From JALFST01 sp022779285 (GTDB lineage Bacteria > Bacillota > Clostridia > Tissierellales > Peptoniphilaceae): DNA of 27,358 bases. Below, in pieces: positions 1 to 7,674 of this stretch. Both the position numbers and the translations under genes were made by a program. Below the pieces are notes generated by a model, which saw nothing but the letters and a program-made list of their open reading frames with translations, was not told the DNA's origin and searched no databases. Within the stretch, counting starts at the first letter, position 1. Each line of letters begins with the position of its first letter. Location: NCBI GenBank assembly GCA_050313895.1, contig JBNPMI010000017.1. One strand, written 5' to 3'.

Positions 1-1
1 C

Positions 2-145
2 GTGGTCTGTGGATGCTTTACCGGCTCTATTGATCAGTTCTTGGCAGCCGCCAAAAAGAAGCACGGCGACAATCACCACGGCAAAATGTACAAGATGGCG
101 GCGGAGCTTGCAAGGGCGCAAATTCTGGAGGGAAACAAGGAATGA
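2..145 (+). CDS. C-terminal end of a phage protein (5'-truncated)
   Basis: The reading frame is open from the window edge to a TGA that overlaps the next start (ATGA). The 47 visible residues contain CGCFTG, then a predicted helix, then KKHGDNHHGK and a final alanine-rich helix. I recall similar cysteine/HGDN tails at the C-termini of small phage proteins in this position, but I cannot name the family or a function. The two close cysteines could bind metal, but two alone are weak evidence. The coding frame is supported by the tight stop/start overlap and the in-line gene order. Only the far C-terminus is present, so nothing can be said about the main domain. Confidence 0.55.
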   Translation: MVCGCFTGSIDQFLAAAKKKHGDNHHGKMYKMAAELARAQILEGNKE

Positions 146-411
146 ACAGTCAGGAGATCACCGTGTATCTCCGTCTCTTGGCGGGCCTTAAGGAGGAGGC
201 GGCGGATCTGCGAACAAGCACCCTGTCGAATGCCGCGCTCCCGCCGGAAGAGAGGAAATACGTTGTTCGCGGGATGGATCGGATCACCGAAAAAATAGAG
301 GACAGGTATCTTATGTTTCTGCGAATGCGAAGAGACCGGCTCCGGGAAGAGGAAGACCCGGGCGCATGGAGACGGAGAATGATTGAGAAAAAGACAAAGG
401 AGGAATTATGA
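142..411 (+). CDS. hypothetical small phage protein, helical and charged
   Basis: This 89-residue protein is very rich in Arg, Glu and Lys and reads as two or three helices with no Cys and no obvious motif. Its ATG overlaps the previous stop and its own TGA overlaps the next ATG, so it is translationally coupled at both ends. An in-frame ribosome site (AAGGAGGAATT at about 397-407) serves the following gene. Position just upstream of the DUF2800/ssDNA-binding pair suggests an early accessory role in DNA metabolism, but this is guilt by association only. I do not recognise a family. Confidence 0.7.
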   Translation: MNSQEITVYLRLLAGLKEEAADLRTSTLSNAALPPEERKYVVRGMDRITEKIEDRYLMFLRMRRDRLREEEDPGAWRRRMIEKKTKEEL

Positions 412-785
412 AAACAATTTTAGAACTGAACCTGCCGGAGACGCAAAGCGCATTAAAATCCGGAGCATTGGAAGCTTTTGTAAACGCGGTGAATTGGGAA
501 GCGCCTGCCGATGCGGTGACCACGAGTCAGACGGATTCTGCGGCGCCACCCGCCCCGTCGCAGACACCGGCACCCGCCCCGGAGCAGACAGCCGCACCGA
601 CAGAAGAGATTGCCTATACGTTCGATCAGATTCAGAAGGCCGCGGTCATGGTGGCCCGTGCGGGAAAGCGCACGGAACTGGAGCAGGTACTCCATGACCT
701 CGGAGTTCAGTCGCTCTTGGAATTGCAGCCGGCGCAGTTCAATCTTTTTGCTGCAAAGATTCGAGATTTGGGAGGGGTGTTGTAA
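408..785 (+). CDS. hypothetical early protein with Pro/Ala-rich linker
   Basis: This 125-residue protein has three visible parts. The N-terminal segment (about 1-30) starts MKTILELNLP. A low-complexity linker rich in Pro, Ala, Thr and Gln covers about residues 38-68. A compact C-terminal helical segment (about 70-125) contains FDQIQKAAVMVARAGK and LHDLGVQSLLEL. Phages carrying DUF2800 and DUF2815 genes often have a protein of this layout directly upstream, so it probably belongs to the replication/recombination module. The linker suggests the C-terminal segment is a tethered protein- or DNA-contacting domain. Start ATG overlaps the previous stop and follows a strong AAGGAGG. No biochemical function can be assigned. 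Confidence 0.75.
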   Translation: MKTILELNLPETQSALKSGALEAFVNAVNWEAPADAVTTSQTDSAAPPAPSQTPAPAPEQTAAPTEEIAYTFDQIQKAAVMVARAGKRTELEQVLHDLGVQSLLELQPAQFNLFAAKIRDLGGVL

Positions 786-1978
786 TGCCAGAAGAACACG
801 CAAGGCTATCGGCTTCCGGTGCGCATCGATGGCTCGCTTGTCCGGGGTCCGTCGTTCTCGAGAAAAACTTTCCGGACTTTGAGTCTGCCTATGCGGCGGA
901 GGGAACGTTGGCGCACTCCGTGGGAGAACTCAAGCTGCAGAAGTATTTTTTTTCGGGAATCGGGCCCGTGAAATTTCGGAAAGCGATGGAGAAATTCCGG
1001 GCGGATCCGATGTGGGAAGATGAGATCGATCGTTATACCGATGAATATTTTGAGGAAGTGAAAAAGCAGGCGCTTTCCTACAAGACAAAGCCCTTTGTGG
1101 CCATTGAGGAACGTGTGGACTATGCAAACTGGGCGCCGGAAGGATTCGGCACGGCAGACGTTCTCATGATTGGCGGAAACGAGCTTACCGTGATGGATCT
1201 GAAATACGGAAAAGGCGTGCCGGTGAGTCCGGAAAACAACCCGCAGCTGATGCTTTATGCGCTTGGGGCTTATGACGCGTACCGCCTGTTTTTTGAAATC
1301 CGCAAAATCAATCTGTGGATCATACAGCCCCGGATTCACAATACGGCATCCTGGTCGCTGACACTTGACGAGCTTCTCGCGTTTGGAGAAAACGTCAAGC
1401 CGATTGCAAAGGAAGCTTTTGCCGGATCGGACAAATTCCGGCAAGGAGAGCATTGCCGTTTTTGCAAAGCCAAATCACGCTGCAGCGCACGGGCGTCAGG
1501 CATGTTTGCTGCTGTGGAAGAGATCACCCCTCACATCGTTCGGGATCCAAAAGGCAAAGCCTCCACGGGCGGGTTATTAAGCAATGCACAAATTGCCGAT
1601 TTTTTGGAAAAAACCGAAGGCCTGTCGGACTGGCTCAAAGACCTGCAAGAAGAAGCGCTGGCGCAGCTGCTGGCAGGAAACGAAGTCAAAGGATACAAGG
1701 TGGTGGAGGGGCGCAGCAACCGGAGGATTCAAGACGAACCGGCGCTGGCGAAGGCGCTGATGGACGCGGGATATGAAGAGGCGCTGATCTATAAGCCGAA
1801 GGCGCTGGAAACCATTACGAACTTGGAAAAGCTCTGCGGAAAAAAAGTATTCGAAACGCTTGGAAAAGATTTCGTGGAAAAGCCGCAGGGAAAACCTACC
1901 TTGGTACCGGAGAGCGATCCGCGCCCCGTGTATCAAAAGAAACCGGAAACCCTGTTTACACCAGTCAAAGGAGAATAA
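785..1978 (+). CDS. DUF2800 family Cas4/AddB-like PD-(D/E)XK nuclease
   Basis: This 397-residue protein matches the phage DUF2800 family, which I place with RecB-like nucleases. The active-site layout is visible: EGTLAH at 39-44, GTADV with D125, and MDLKYGKG with D138 and K140, followed by NNPQLMLYA at about 151-159. Cysteine C19 (ACPGS) pairs in sequence space with C224, C227 and C233 (CRFCKAKSRC). This is the C...C-x2-C-x5-C pattern that holds a 4Fe-4S cluster in Cas4 and AddB, so an iron-sulfur nuclease is likely (inference). It probably trims DNA ends for phage recombination or replication. It starts at ATG 785, overlapping the preceding TAA, and is followed after 1 nt by the ssDNA-binding gene, an expected partnership. 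Confidence 0.9.
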   Translation: MPEEHARLSASGAHRWLACPGSVVLEKNFPDFESAYAAEGTLAHSVGELKLQKYFFSGIGPVKFRKAMEKFRADPMWEDEIDRYTDEYFEEVKKQALSYKTKPFVAIEERVDYANWAPEGFGTADVLMIGGNELTVMDLKYGKGVPVSPENNPQLMLYALGAYDAYRLFFEIRKINLWIIQPRIHNTASWSLTLDELLAFGENVKPIAKEAFAGSDKFRQGEHCRFCKAKSRCSARASGMFAAVEEITPHIVRDPKGKASTGGLLSNAQIADFLEKTEGLSDWLKDLQEEALAQLLAGNEVKGYKVVEGRSNRRIQDEPALAKALMDAGYEEALIYKPKALETITNLEKLCGKKVFETLGKDFVEKPQGKPTLVPESDPRPVYQKKPETLFTPVKGE

Positions 1979-1979
1979 T

Positions 1980-2570
1980 ATGTCACAGCAAATTACTACA
2001 TCAAAAGTCCGTCTTTCCTATGTCAATGTATTCACCCCGAGGGCGAATCAGCAAGGCGTCGAGAAATACTCCGTAACCTGTCTTTTACCGAAGACGGATA
2101 CGGCCGGATACAACCAGCTCATGGCGGCAATCAAAGCCGAGTACGAAGCCGAAAAAGACGGAAAGCTCAAGGGGGTTGCCACACCCAAACACCCGATCTG
2201 GGACGGCGACGGGGTGACCTCGACCGGCGCGGAGTTCGGCCCGGAATGCAAAGGCTGCTGGGTGTTTACCGCAAGCGCGAATCCGGAATACCCGCCCGCC
2301 GTGGTGAATCAAAATGTACAGCCGATTCTAAAGCAGACGGATGTCTATTCCGGATGTTACGGGCACGTCGCTTTGAGCATTTATGCCTATAACAATCAAA
2401 GCAAAGGAATCGGTTTCGGGTTAAACGGCGTGCAAAAGGTGGCGGATGGTGAGCCTTTAGGCCATAGCTTTAGTGCGAAAGATGCGTTTCATACGGTCCC
2501 GAAACAGCCCGGTGGAGAGATCGATCCGCTCACAGGTCTTCCTGTGGAAGATACTCGCATTCCATTCTAA
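1980..2570 (+). CDS. phage ssDNA-binding protein (DUF2815 / Enc34-type)
   Basis: This 196-residue protein starts MSQQITTSKVRLSY and resembles the DUF2815 family, whose Enterobacter phage Enc34 member is an OB-fold ssDNA-binding protein. Family-like features are the early KVRLSYVNVF strand, the KYSVTCLLPK segment, a mid-protein GYNQLMAAIKAEY helix, and an acidic C-terminal third ending in DTRIPF. It should coat single strands during phage replication and help the adjacent nuclease and polymerase. ATG 1980 was chosen because AAAGGAG sits about 6 nt upstream and homologous proteins begin here. A longer open frame extends upstream inside the DUF2800 gene but is not needed. Confidence 0.88.
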   Translation: MSQQITTSKVRLSYVNVFTPRANQQGVEKYSVTCLLPKTDTAGYNQLMAAIKAEYEAEKDGKLKGVATPKHPIWDGDGVTSTGAEFGPECKGCWVFTASANPEYPPAVVNQNVQPILKQTDVYSGCYGHVALSIYAYNNQSKGIGFGLNGVQKVADGEPLGHSFSAKDAFHTVPKQPGGEIDPLTGLPVEDTRIPF

Positions 2571-2577
2571 CGGTGCC

Positions 2578-2613
2578 GGGTGGGCGCAAATTTGTGCTCA
2601 CCCATTTTTTTTT
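2578..2613 (+). terminator. strong intrinsic terminator between ssDNA-binding and polymerase genes
   Basis: An 11-bp stem pairs GGGTGGGCGCA (2578-2588) with TGTGCTCACCC (2593-2603), with two G-U wobbles and a short AATT loop. It is followed by a run of nine T (2605-2613). The polymerase start codon is only 15 nt after the T run, leaving no room for a promoter. Transcripts of the polymerase gene must therefore read through, which points to attenuation or antitermination. Confidence 0.8.
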
Positions 2614-2628
2614 ATGAAAGGAGGCTTC

Positions 2629-4611
2629 ATGAGGCATCTCAGCATTGATATTGAGACGTATTCCGAAGTGGATTTGCGCAAAAGCGGACTCTATAAGTAT
2701 GTAAAAGATCCAAGCTATGAAATCCTGCTTTTCGCGTATTCCATCGATTTTCAAGCGGTGGAGATCGTAGATCTTGCGCAGGGGGAAAAGATCCCGGAAT
2801 GCGTTCGGGAGGCGCTTGCGGATGATACCGTGATCAAACATGCCTATAACGCTGCCTTCGAATATAACGCGCTTCTGGCTTCCGGCTATCCCGTAGGCAA
2901 GCGAACGGCATGGCAATGCACCATGTTCCATGCTCTGTATCTGGGCTATCCTGCAGGGCTTGCCGCAACCGGCAAGGCCTTAGGCCTTCCGGAGGAGAAA
3001 GCCAAAGCAAGAACGGGAAAGGCGCTCATCCAATATTTTTCAAAGCCTTGCAAACCAACCAAGACGAACGGATACCGCACGAGAAATCTCCCCAAACAGG
3101 ATCCGAAGCGCTGGGCGCTCTTTCAAGAATACTGCAAACAGGATGTCGTTGCGGAGATGGCGATCTATGACCGCGTCTCCCTTTTTGAAGTACCGGAAAA
3201 CGAGTGGAAGATCTGGGCGCTCAGCGACGCCATGAACGCCCTGGGCGTCGGTATGGACAGGAATCTGGTGGAGGGGGCGCTCGCCATGAATGACGCGCTC
3301 ACAGAAGAGCAAACAAAGCGCGCACAGCAAATCACCGGGCTCTCCAACCCCAATTCCACCGCACAGATCCTGCCGTGGCTGCAGCGATGGGATCCGGCTA
3401 TCTCCAATGTGAGAAAAGACACCGTTGCCGATCTTTTGGCAAGAGAGGACCTGGACAGCCGCGTTCGCGAGTTTTTGACGATCCGGCAGGAACTTGCGAA
3501 AACAAGCGTTAAGAAATATGACGCTATGGTTGCCTGTGCTTGCCGGGATGATCGTATGCGAGGGCTCTTGCAATGTTACGGGGCAAACCGGACGGGGCGT
3601 TTTGCCGGGCGCCTTGTGCAGGTGCAAAATCTCCCGAGAAATTACATGAAAACACTGGATCTCGCACGGAAGCTGACGATAGAAAGGGACAGGGAAACGC
3701 TCCGTCTTTGCTATGGCAATGTTACCGATACAATCTCTCAGCTGATTCGTACCGCGTTTGTTCCGCAACACGATCGAAAGTTTATCATATCCGATTACTC
3801 GGCGATTGAGGCGCGGGTGATTGCATGGCTTGCCGGGGAAACGTGGGTGAATGAGGTGTTTGCGACGCATGGAAAGATTTATGAAGCAACGGCTTCCCAG
3901 ATGTTCGGGGTTCCGATTGCAAAAATACAAAAAGGAAATCCGGAATATGCCCTCAGACAGCGCGGGAAGGTCGCCACGCTTGCTCTGGGCTATCAGGGCG
4001 GTGTGAAAGCGCTGATCGCCATGGGCGCAGAGAAAATGGGCCTGTCGAAAGAAGAAATGGTAGATGTCAAAAACCGTTGGCGAAAAGCCAACAGGCATAT
4101 CGTCTCGCTCTGGTATGCCGTGCAGGATGCCGCGCTGGAGACGGTGCGGACGGGCAAGCCCCATCCCGTCCGCGGGCTGCTCACCTTTCGGCTGGAGGCT
4201 GAGGGCATCTACGGGCAGCGGTTTCTGACCATCGAGCTGCCGTCGGGGCGCAAGCTCTATTATCCGGATCCGGAGATTCAGAAAGGAAACTTTGGCGAGG
4301 ACGCGATCTTTTTCATGGGCATTGACACGAATCGGAAATTCTCCCACGAACAGACGTATGGCGGCAAGCTGACCGAAAACATCGTGCAGGCCATCGCCAG
4401 AGACTGTCTGTGCGTGCTGCTCTTGCGATTGCAAGAGGAGTACCCGGAAGACCCCGTTGTGATGCACATCCATGACGAAGTTGTGCTCGAAGCGCACAAA
4501 AACGTCACGGTGGAGGAGATCAATGCGGTGATGGCGCGTCCCATCGACTGGGCTCCGGGACTGGTTTTAAAAGGCGCAGGGTTTGAAAGCGCCTATTATA
4601 TGAAGGATTAA
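2629..4611 (+). CDS. family A DNA polymerase with 3'-5' exonuclease
   Basis: This 660-residue protein is a replicative phage DNA polymerase of the Pol I type without a 5' nuclease domain. The proofreading exonuclease occupies roughly residues 1-190: IDIETYS (D7, E9), HAYNAAFEYN, and YCKQDVVAE. The polymerase core follows: motif A SDYSAIEARVIAWL (D389), motif B RQRGKVATLALGYQGG, and motif C HIHDEVV (H615, D616, E617). All catalytic residues are present, so it should be active. ATG 2629 is chosen because AAAGGAGG lies 6-7 nt upstream and the exonuclease motif begins at residue 5. An upstream in-frame extension would run through the terminator. The primase-helicase gene begins 4 nt after its stop. 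Confidence 0.96.
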   Translation: MRHLSIDIETYSEVDLRKSGLYKYVKDPSYEILLFAYSIDFQAVEIVDLAQGEKIPECVREALADDTVIKHAYNAAFEYNALLASGYPVGKRTAWQCTMFHALYLGYPAGLAATGKALGLPEEKAKARTGKALIQYFSKPCKPTKTNGYRTRNLPKQDPKRWALFQEYCKQDVVAEMAIYDRVSLFEVPENEWKIWALSDAMNALGVGMDRNLVEGALAMNDALTEEQTKRAQQITGLSNPNSTAQILPWLQRWDPAISNVRKDTVADLLAREDLDSRVREFLTIRQELAKTSVKKYDAMVACACRDDRMRGLLQCYGANRTGRFAGRLVQVQNLPRNYMKTLDLARKLTIERDRETLRLCYGNVTDTISQLIRTAFVPQHDRKFIISDYSAIEARVIAWLAGETWVNEVFATHGKIYEATASQMFGVPIAKIQKGNPEYALRQRGKVATLALGYQGGVKALIAMGAEKMGLSKEEMVDVKNRWRKANRHIVSLWYAVQDAALETVRTGKPHPVRGLLTFRLEAEGIYGQRFLTIELPSGRKLYYPDPEIQKGNFGEDAIFFMGIDTNRKFSHEQTYGGKLTENIVQAIARDCLCVLLLRLQEEYPEDPVVMHIHDEVVLEAHKNVTVEEINAVMARPIDWAPGLVLKGAGFESAYYMKD

Positions 4612-4615
4612 TGTT

Positions 4616-7069
4616 ATGAAAAACGATCGAAAAATCACAATCTCCGTCGGGAGCAGCCGAAAATCCACGAACTGGCAGCGGCAGGATCTGAATTACTCCG
4701 ACTTTCTTTCGAAGTTCAAGACCCCGGTTCGCTCGCAAGAGTCGCTGCAGGAGTACCTGAAGCTGCCAAAAGCGCAGCAGGATGCGCTGAAGGATGTCGG
4801 GGGCTTTGTCGGCGGCGCGTTAAAATCCCGCAGGCGAAAGGCCTATCACGTTGCCTATCGTGACCTGGTGACGCTCGATTTCGACTCGATACCCAGCGGA
4901 ATGACAGAGGAAGTCATCCGCCGCGTCATGATCCTCGGCTGTAACTATCTGATCTATTCCACAAGGAAACACTCGCCCTATCAACCGCGCCTTCGCGTGG
5001 TCATCCCCACAGACCGCCCGATGAGCGCTGATGAATATGAGCCCATCGCCCGCAAGGTGGCGGAGATGATTGCCATTGAGATGGCGGATCCCACCACTTT
5101 TGAAGCCTCGCGTCTGATGTACTGGCCAAGCTGCTCCGCAGACAGCGTATATATCTTCCAATATGAGGATAAGCCTTTTTTATCGGCTGACGGCGTTTTG
5201 AAGAGGTACCGGGATTGGACAGAGGTCTCTGCATGGCCGCAGGTTCCGGGGCAGGAAGTCCGGCACCGAAAACAACTCACAAGGCAGCAGGACCCGACGA
5301 CCAAGGGGGGCCTTATCGGCGCCTTTTGCCGGACCTATGACATCTATGCGGCGATGGCCAAATACATTCCGGACGCCTATGACGCGACGGAGGAGCCGGC
5401 ACGATTCACGTATGCGGGCGGTTCTACGACCGGCGGAGCTATCGTGTATCACGACGGTCAGTTTCTCTATTCTCATCACGCAACGGACCCCTGCGGCGGC
5501 CAGCTGGTCAATGCGTGGGATCTTGTGCGCCTTCACAAGTTTGCGCACCTGGACGAGTCGGCGGAAGAGGGCACGCCCACGGCGACGCTGCCATCGACAC
5601 GTGCCATGAAAGATCTGGCGCGTGCAGACAGCGCTGTCGTCGGCCTTTTGGCGCAAGAAAGACAGGACGATGCCGGTTCGTTTTTTCAGTCCATGGGACA
5701 GAGCGGCGGCGATGCCCCCGGGGAGAAAGACTGGCGCAGACGGCTGGACCCGGCAAGAAACGGAGAGGGATACGAAAAATCAATCGCAAATATTGTAACG
5801 ATCCTCTGCTGGGATCCCAATTTTCGCGGAAAGATCTTTGTGGATGAATTCGCCAACCGGGGCATGGTGCAGCTTCCGCTGCCGTGGGATACGGGCGAAG
5901 GCGTGCGGATGTGGAATGATTTTGACGATGCACAGCTGACGCTTCGCCTGGAAAAAGAATATGGGATCACCGGCAGAGACCGGATCGAGAACGCCATCAA
6001 GGTTGTCGGATTCAATCACCGCCGAAACGCGGTCAGACAGTTTATCGAGTCTTGCCGGTGGGACGGCAAAGAACGCATTCGAACCTTACTCCATGATTAT
6101 CTTGGGGCGGAGCAGTCCGTATATACGGAGGAGATCATGCGCAAGGCCCTTGTAGCCGCTGTCGCACGGGCAAGCAGCAATCAGGGGGTAAAGTTTGACA
6201 ATATGGTGGTCTTCAAGGGACGGCAGGGCCTCGGGAAAAGCACCTTTCTCTCCAAACTGGGGGGCGAATGGTTTAATGACTCTCTCTATAGCTTTGAGGG
6301 CAAAGAAGCCGCAGAACTGATTCAGGGCTCTTTGATCGTCGAGGTGGGCGAGCTCTCCGCATTGACGAAATCCGAAACCGAAGTCGTGAAGCAGTTTTTA
6401 AGCAAAACGCACGACATTTACCGTGAAGCGTATGGCAAACGGACAAACAAATACCCCAGGCGCTGCGTCTTTTTCGGATCGACGAACAGTGAAGAATTTC
6501 TCAAAGACGCAACGGGAAACCGCCGGTTCTGGCCGGTGCGGGTGGGGGAGCTCCCCGCTCCGAAATCCATCTGGAAGGATCTTACGGAAGAAGAAATTCG
6601 TCAAATCTGGGGCGAGGCATATACCTATTATATGGTGGGGGAAACTCTCATCCTGTCAGAAGAAGCCGAGGCGATGGCAAAGCAAATGCAAGAGGTCTTT
6701 CGCGAAACGGATCCCAAGGAAGGCGTGATTCGGGAATTTCTGGAAAAGGAGATTCCGCCGAATTGGTACGAGCTGGACGTTCCGACGCAGCGGGCGTTTC
6801 TGAATGGAACCTTTCGCACAAAAGAAGATCAAAAACTCATCAAAAGAGAAAAAATATGCATACCGGAGCTTTGGCAGATTTGTTTCGGCGGCGATTTGAA
6901 GTATCTGAAACGAAGGGATTCCAATGAATTATCGAACATCATGACAAGCCTGAACGGGTGGGTGAGAACGAAAAGTAATAGGTCTTACGGCGTATATGGG
7001 AAACAGCGGGGCTTCGAAAGAACCAAAATTATTGACCTGCAGGAGGTCAGAAAAGAGCGGCTGAGTTAG
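4616..7069 (+). CDS. primase-helicase: AEP-like primase fused to VirE-type SF3/AAA+ helicase
   Basis: This 817-residue protein combines two activities. The N-terminal part looks like an archaeo-eukaryotic primase: LDFDS gives D88 and D90, STRKHS supplies the following His motif, and a third motif is near SRLMYWP. A middle segment has TDPCGGQLVNAWDLVR, common in phage VirE proteins. The C-terminal virulence-associated E (PF05272-like) ATPase has Walker A GRQGLGKS (535-542, K541), Walker B LIVEVGE (E576 region) and a sensor segment VFFGSTN. It should unwind the fork and lay primers for the neighbouring polymerase. A putative origin lies directly after its stop. The start ATG has a modest AAGGA about 8 nt upstream. 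Confidence 0.93.
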   Translation: MKNDRKITISVGSSRKSTNWQRQDLNYSDFLSKFKTPVRSQESLQEYLKLPKAQQDALKDVGGFVGGALKSRRRKAYHVAYRDLVTLDFDSIPSGMTEEVIRRVMILGCNYLIYSTRKHSPYQPRLRVVIPTDRPMSADEYEPIARKVAEMIAIEMADPTTFEASRLMYWPSCSADSVYIFQYEDKPFLSADGVLKRYRDWTEVSAWPQVPGQEVRHRKQLTRQQDPTTKGGLIGAFCRTYDIYAAMAKYIPDAYDATEEPARFTYAGGSTTGGAIVYHDGQFLYSHHATDPCGGQLVNAWDLVRLHKFAHLDESAEEGTPTATLPSTRAMKDLARADSAVVGLLAQERQDDAGSFFQSMGQSGGDAPGEKDWRRRLDPARNGEGYEKSIANIVTILCWDPNFRGKIFVDEFANRGMVQLPLPWDTGEGVRMWNDFDDAQLTLRLEKEYGITGRDRIENAIKVVGFNHRRNAVRQFIESCRWDGKERIRTLLHDYLGAEQSVYTEEIMRKALVAAVARASSNQGVKFDNMVVFKGRQGLGKSTFLSKLGGEWFNDSLYSFEGKEAAELIQGSLIVEVGELSALTKSETEVVKQFLSKTHDIYREAYGKRTNKYPRRCVFFGSTNSEEFLKDATGNRRFWPVRVGELPAPKSIWKDLTEEEIRQIWGEAYTYYMVGETLILSEEAEAMAKQMQEVFRETDPKEGVIREFLEKEIPPNWYELDVPTQRAFLNGTFRTKEDQKLIKREKICIPELWQICFGGDLKYLKRRDSNELSNIMTSLNGWVRTKSNRSYGVYGKQRGFERTKIIDLQEVRKERLS

Positions 7070-7084
7070 TGAAAAATATGCTTT

Positions 7085-7218
7085 CCATGGAAACTAACAA
7101 AAAATGTTAGTTTCCACGGTTAGTTTCCAGAAAAAATTAATATGGAAACTAACAAAAATCCGTTAGTTTCCACGGAAAGCGTTGCAAATACTGGATTGGA
7201 AACGGTATGGAAACTAAC
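7085..7218 (+). repeat. six-copy palindromic repeat cluster (GGAAACTAAC), candidate origin or operator
   Basis: The 10-mer GGAAACTAAC occurs three times on the + strand (7089, 7144, 7209), and its reverse complement GTTAGTTTCC three times (7106, 7119, 7162). Four copies pair into two hairpins. One has 14-bp arms from 7085-7098 to 7106-7119 around an A-rich 7-nt loop. The other has arms at 7142-7153 and 7162-7173 around 8 nt. Two copies stand alone. There is no T run after either hairpin, so these are not intrinsic terminators. The cluster sits in the only sizeable noncoding gap, right after the primase-helicase gene. I infer binding sites for an initiator (iterons) or a regulator. Confidence 0.7.
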
Positions 7219-7240
7219 TTACCCCTTTTTCTCTATGAAT

Positions 7241-7320
7241 GTAAAAAGATAGAAAATATAGAAAAATATAGAGTCTATTTCCGTCTATATTTTCTATATT
7301 CTCTATATTTATGAAAAGAT
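7241..7320 (+). other. A/T-rich inverted-repeat tract, possible DNA-unwinding element
   Basis: This tract is almost pure A/T compared with the roughly 50% GC around it. AGAAAATATAG (7251-7261) is an exact inverted match to CTATATTTTCT (7285-7295). Further TATAGAG / CTCTATA copies flank it. Direct repeats AAAAGATAG occur at both ends (about 7243 and 7314). With the palindromic repeats just upstream, it resembles the iteron plus AT-rich layout of a replication origin. It also serves as the leader of the nuclease gene, so a regulatory role is the alternative. I see no gene in 7070-7365. Confidence 0.5.
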
Positions 7321-7365
7321 AGGGAAATTGCGAATCTTAGTTGCCAGATGAAAGGAGGCTTTCTT

Positions 7366-7674
7366 TTGAGAGAACGGGATGTTGAAAAAAGGCTTCGATT
7401 CGGAATTCAAAAATTGGGAGGGCTTTGTTATAAATTTACGTCTCCGGGAAACGCGGGGGTGCCGGACCGAATTGTCATCCTTCCCAACGGGGAAGTAATC
7501 TTTGTCGAACTCAAAACCGAAATTGGAAAAATATCCAAAATACAGAATATTCAATTAAAACGATTGAAGCGTCATCACGCCTGCACCCGGGTGCTTTACG
7601 GGGCGGGCGATGTGGACGCCTTTCTCGAATGGTGTGAACGATATGGAGGCTGCCATGGAGCTCAAATTACATGA
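7366..7674 (+). CDS. VRR-NUC domain nuclease
   Basis: This 102-residue protein is a stand-alone VRR-NUC (PD-(D/E)XK superfamily) nuclease. The core is visible: KLGGLCYKFTSPGNAGVPDR with P33-D34, then VIFVELK with E48 and K50. The family is linked to DNA-structure cleavage such as Holliday-junction processing; in phages it usually sits beside a SNF2 helicase, as here. I place the start at TTG 7366, because AAAGGAGG (7351-7358) lies 7 nt upstream and family members begin with this helix. The ATG at 7348 would place that ribosome site inside the gene and add six residues. The C-terminus overlaps the helicase start by 20 nt. Confidence 0.9.
   Translation: MRERDVEKRLRFGIQKLGGLCYKFTSPGNAGVPDRIVILPNGEVIFVELKTEIGKISKIQNIQLKRLKRHHACTRVLYGAGDVDAFLEWCERYGGCHGAQIT

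Noticed and set aside
806..1453. 215-codon open frame on the - strand opposite the DUF2800 gene
   Set aside because: Shadow of a recognised nuclease gene; rich in Arg, His and Pro as expected of a reverse-frame artefact.
2473..2628. Longer N-terminus for the DNA polymerase
   Set aside because: It overlaps the ssDNA-binding gene and runs through the terminator; the exonuclease motif begins right after ATG 2629, which has a strong ribosome site.
3040..4497. 485-codon open frame on the - strand opposite the DNA polymerase
   Set aside because: It mirrors a gene with all catalytic polymerase motifs, has no ribosome site or sensible neighbours, and reads as low-meaning sequence rich in Arg, His and Leu.
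7085..7175. Palindromic hairpins as intrinsic terminators
   Set aside because: Neither hairpin is followed by a T run, and the loops are A-rich.
7085..7218. Repeat cluster as a CRISPR array
   Set aside because: Copies are only 10 bp, alternate in orientation, and are separated by unequal short gaps, so no spacer pattern exists.
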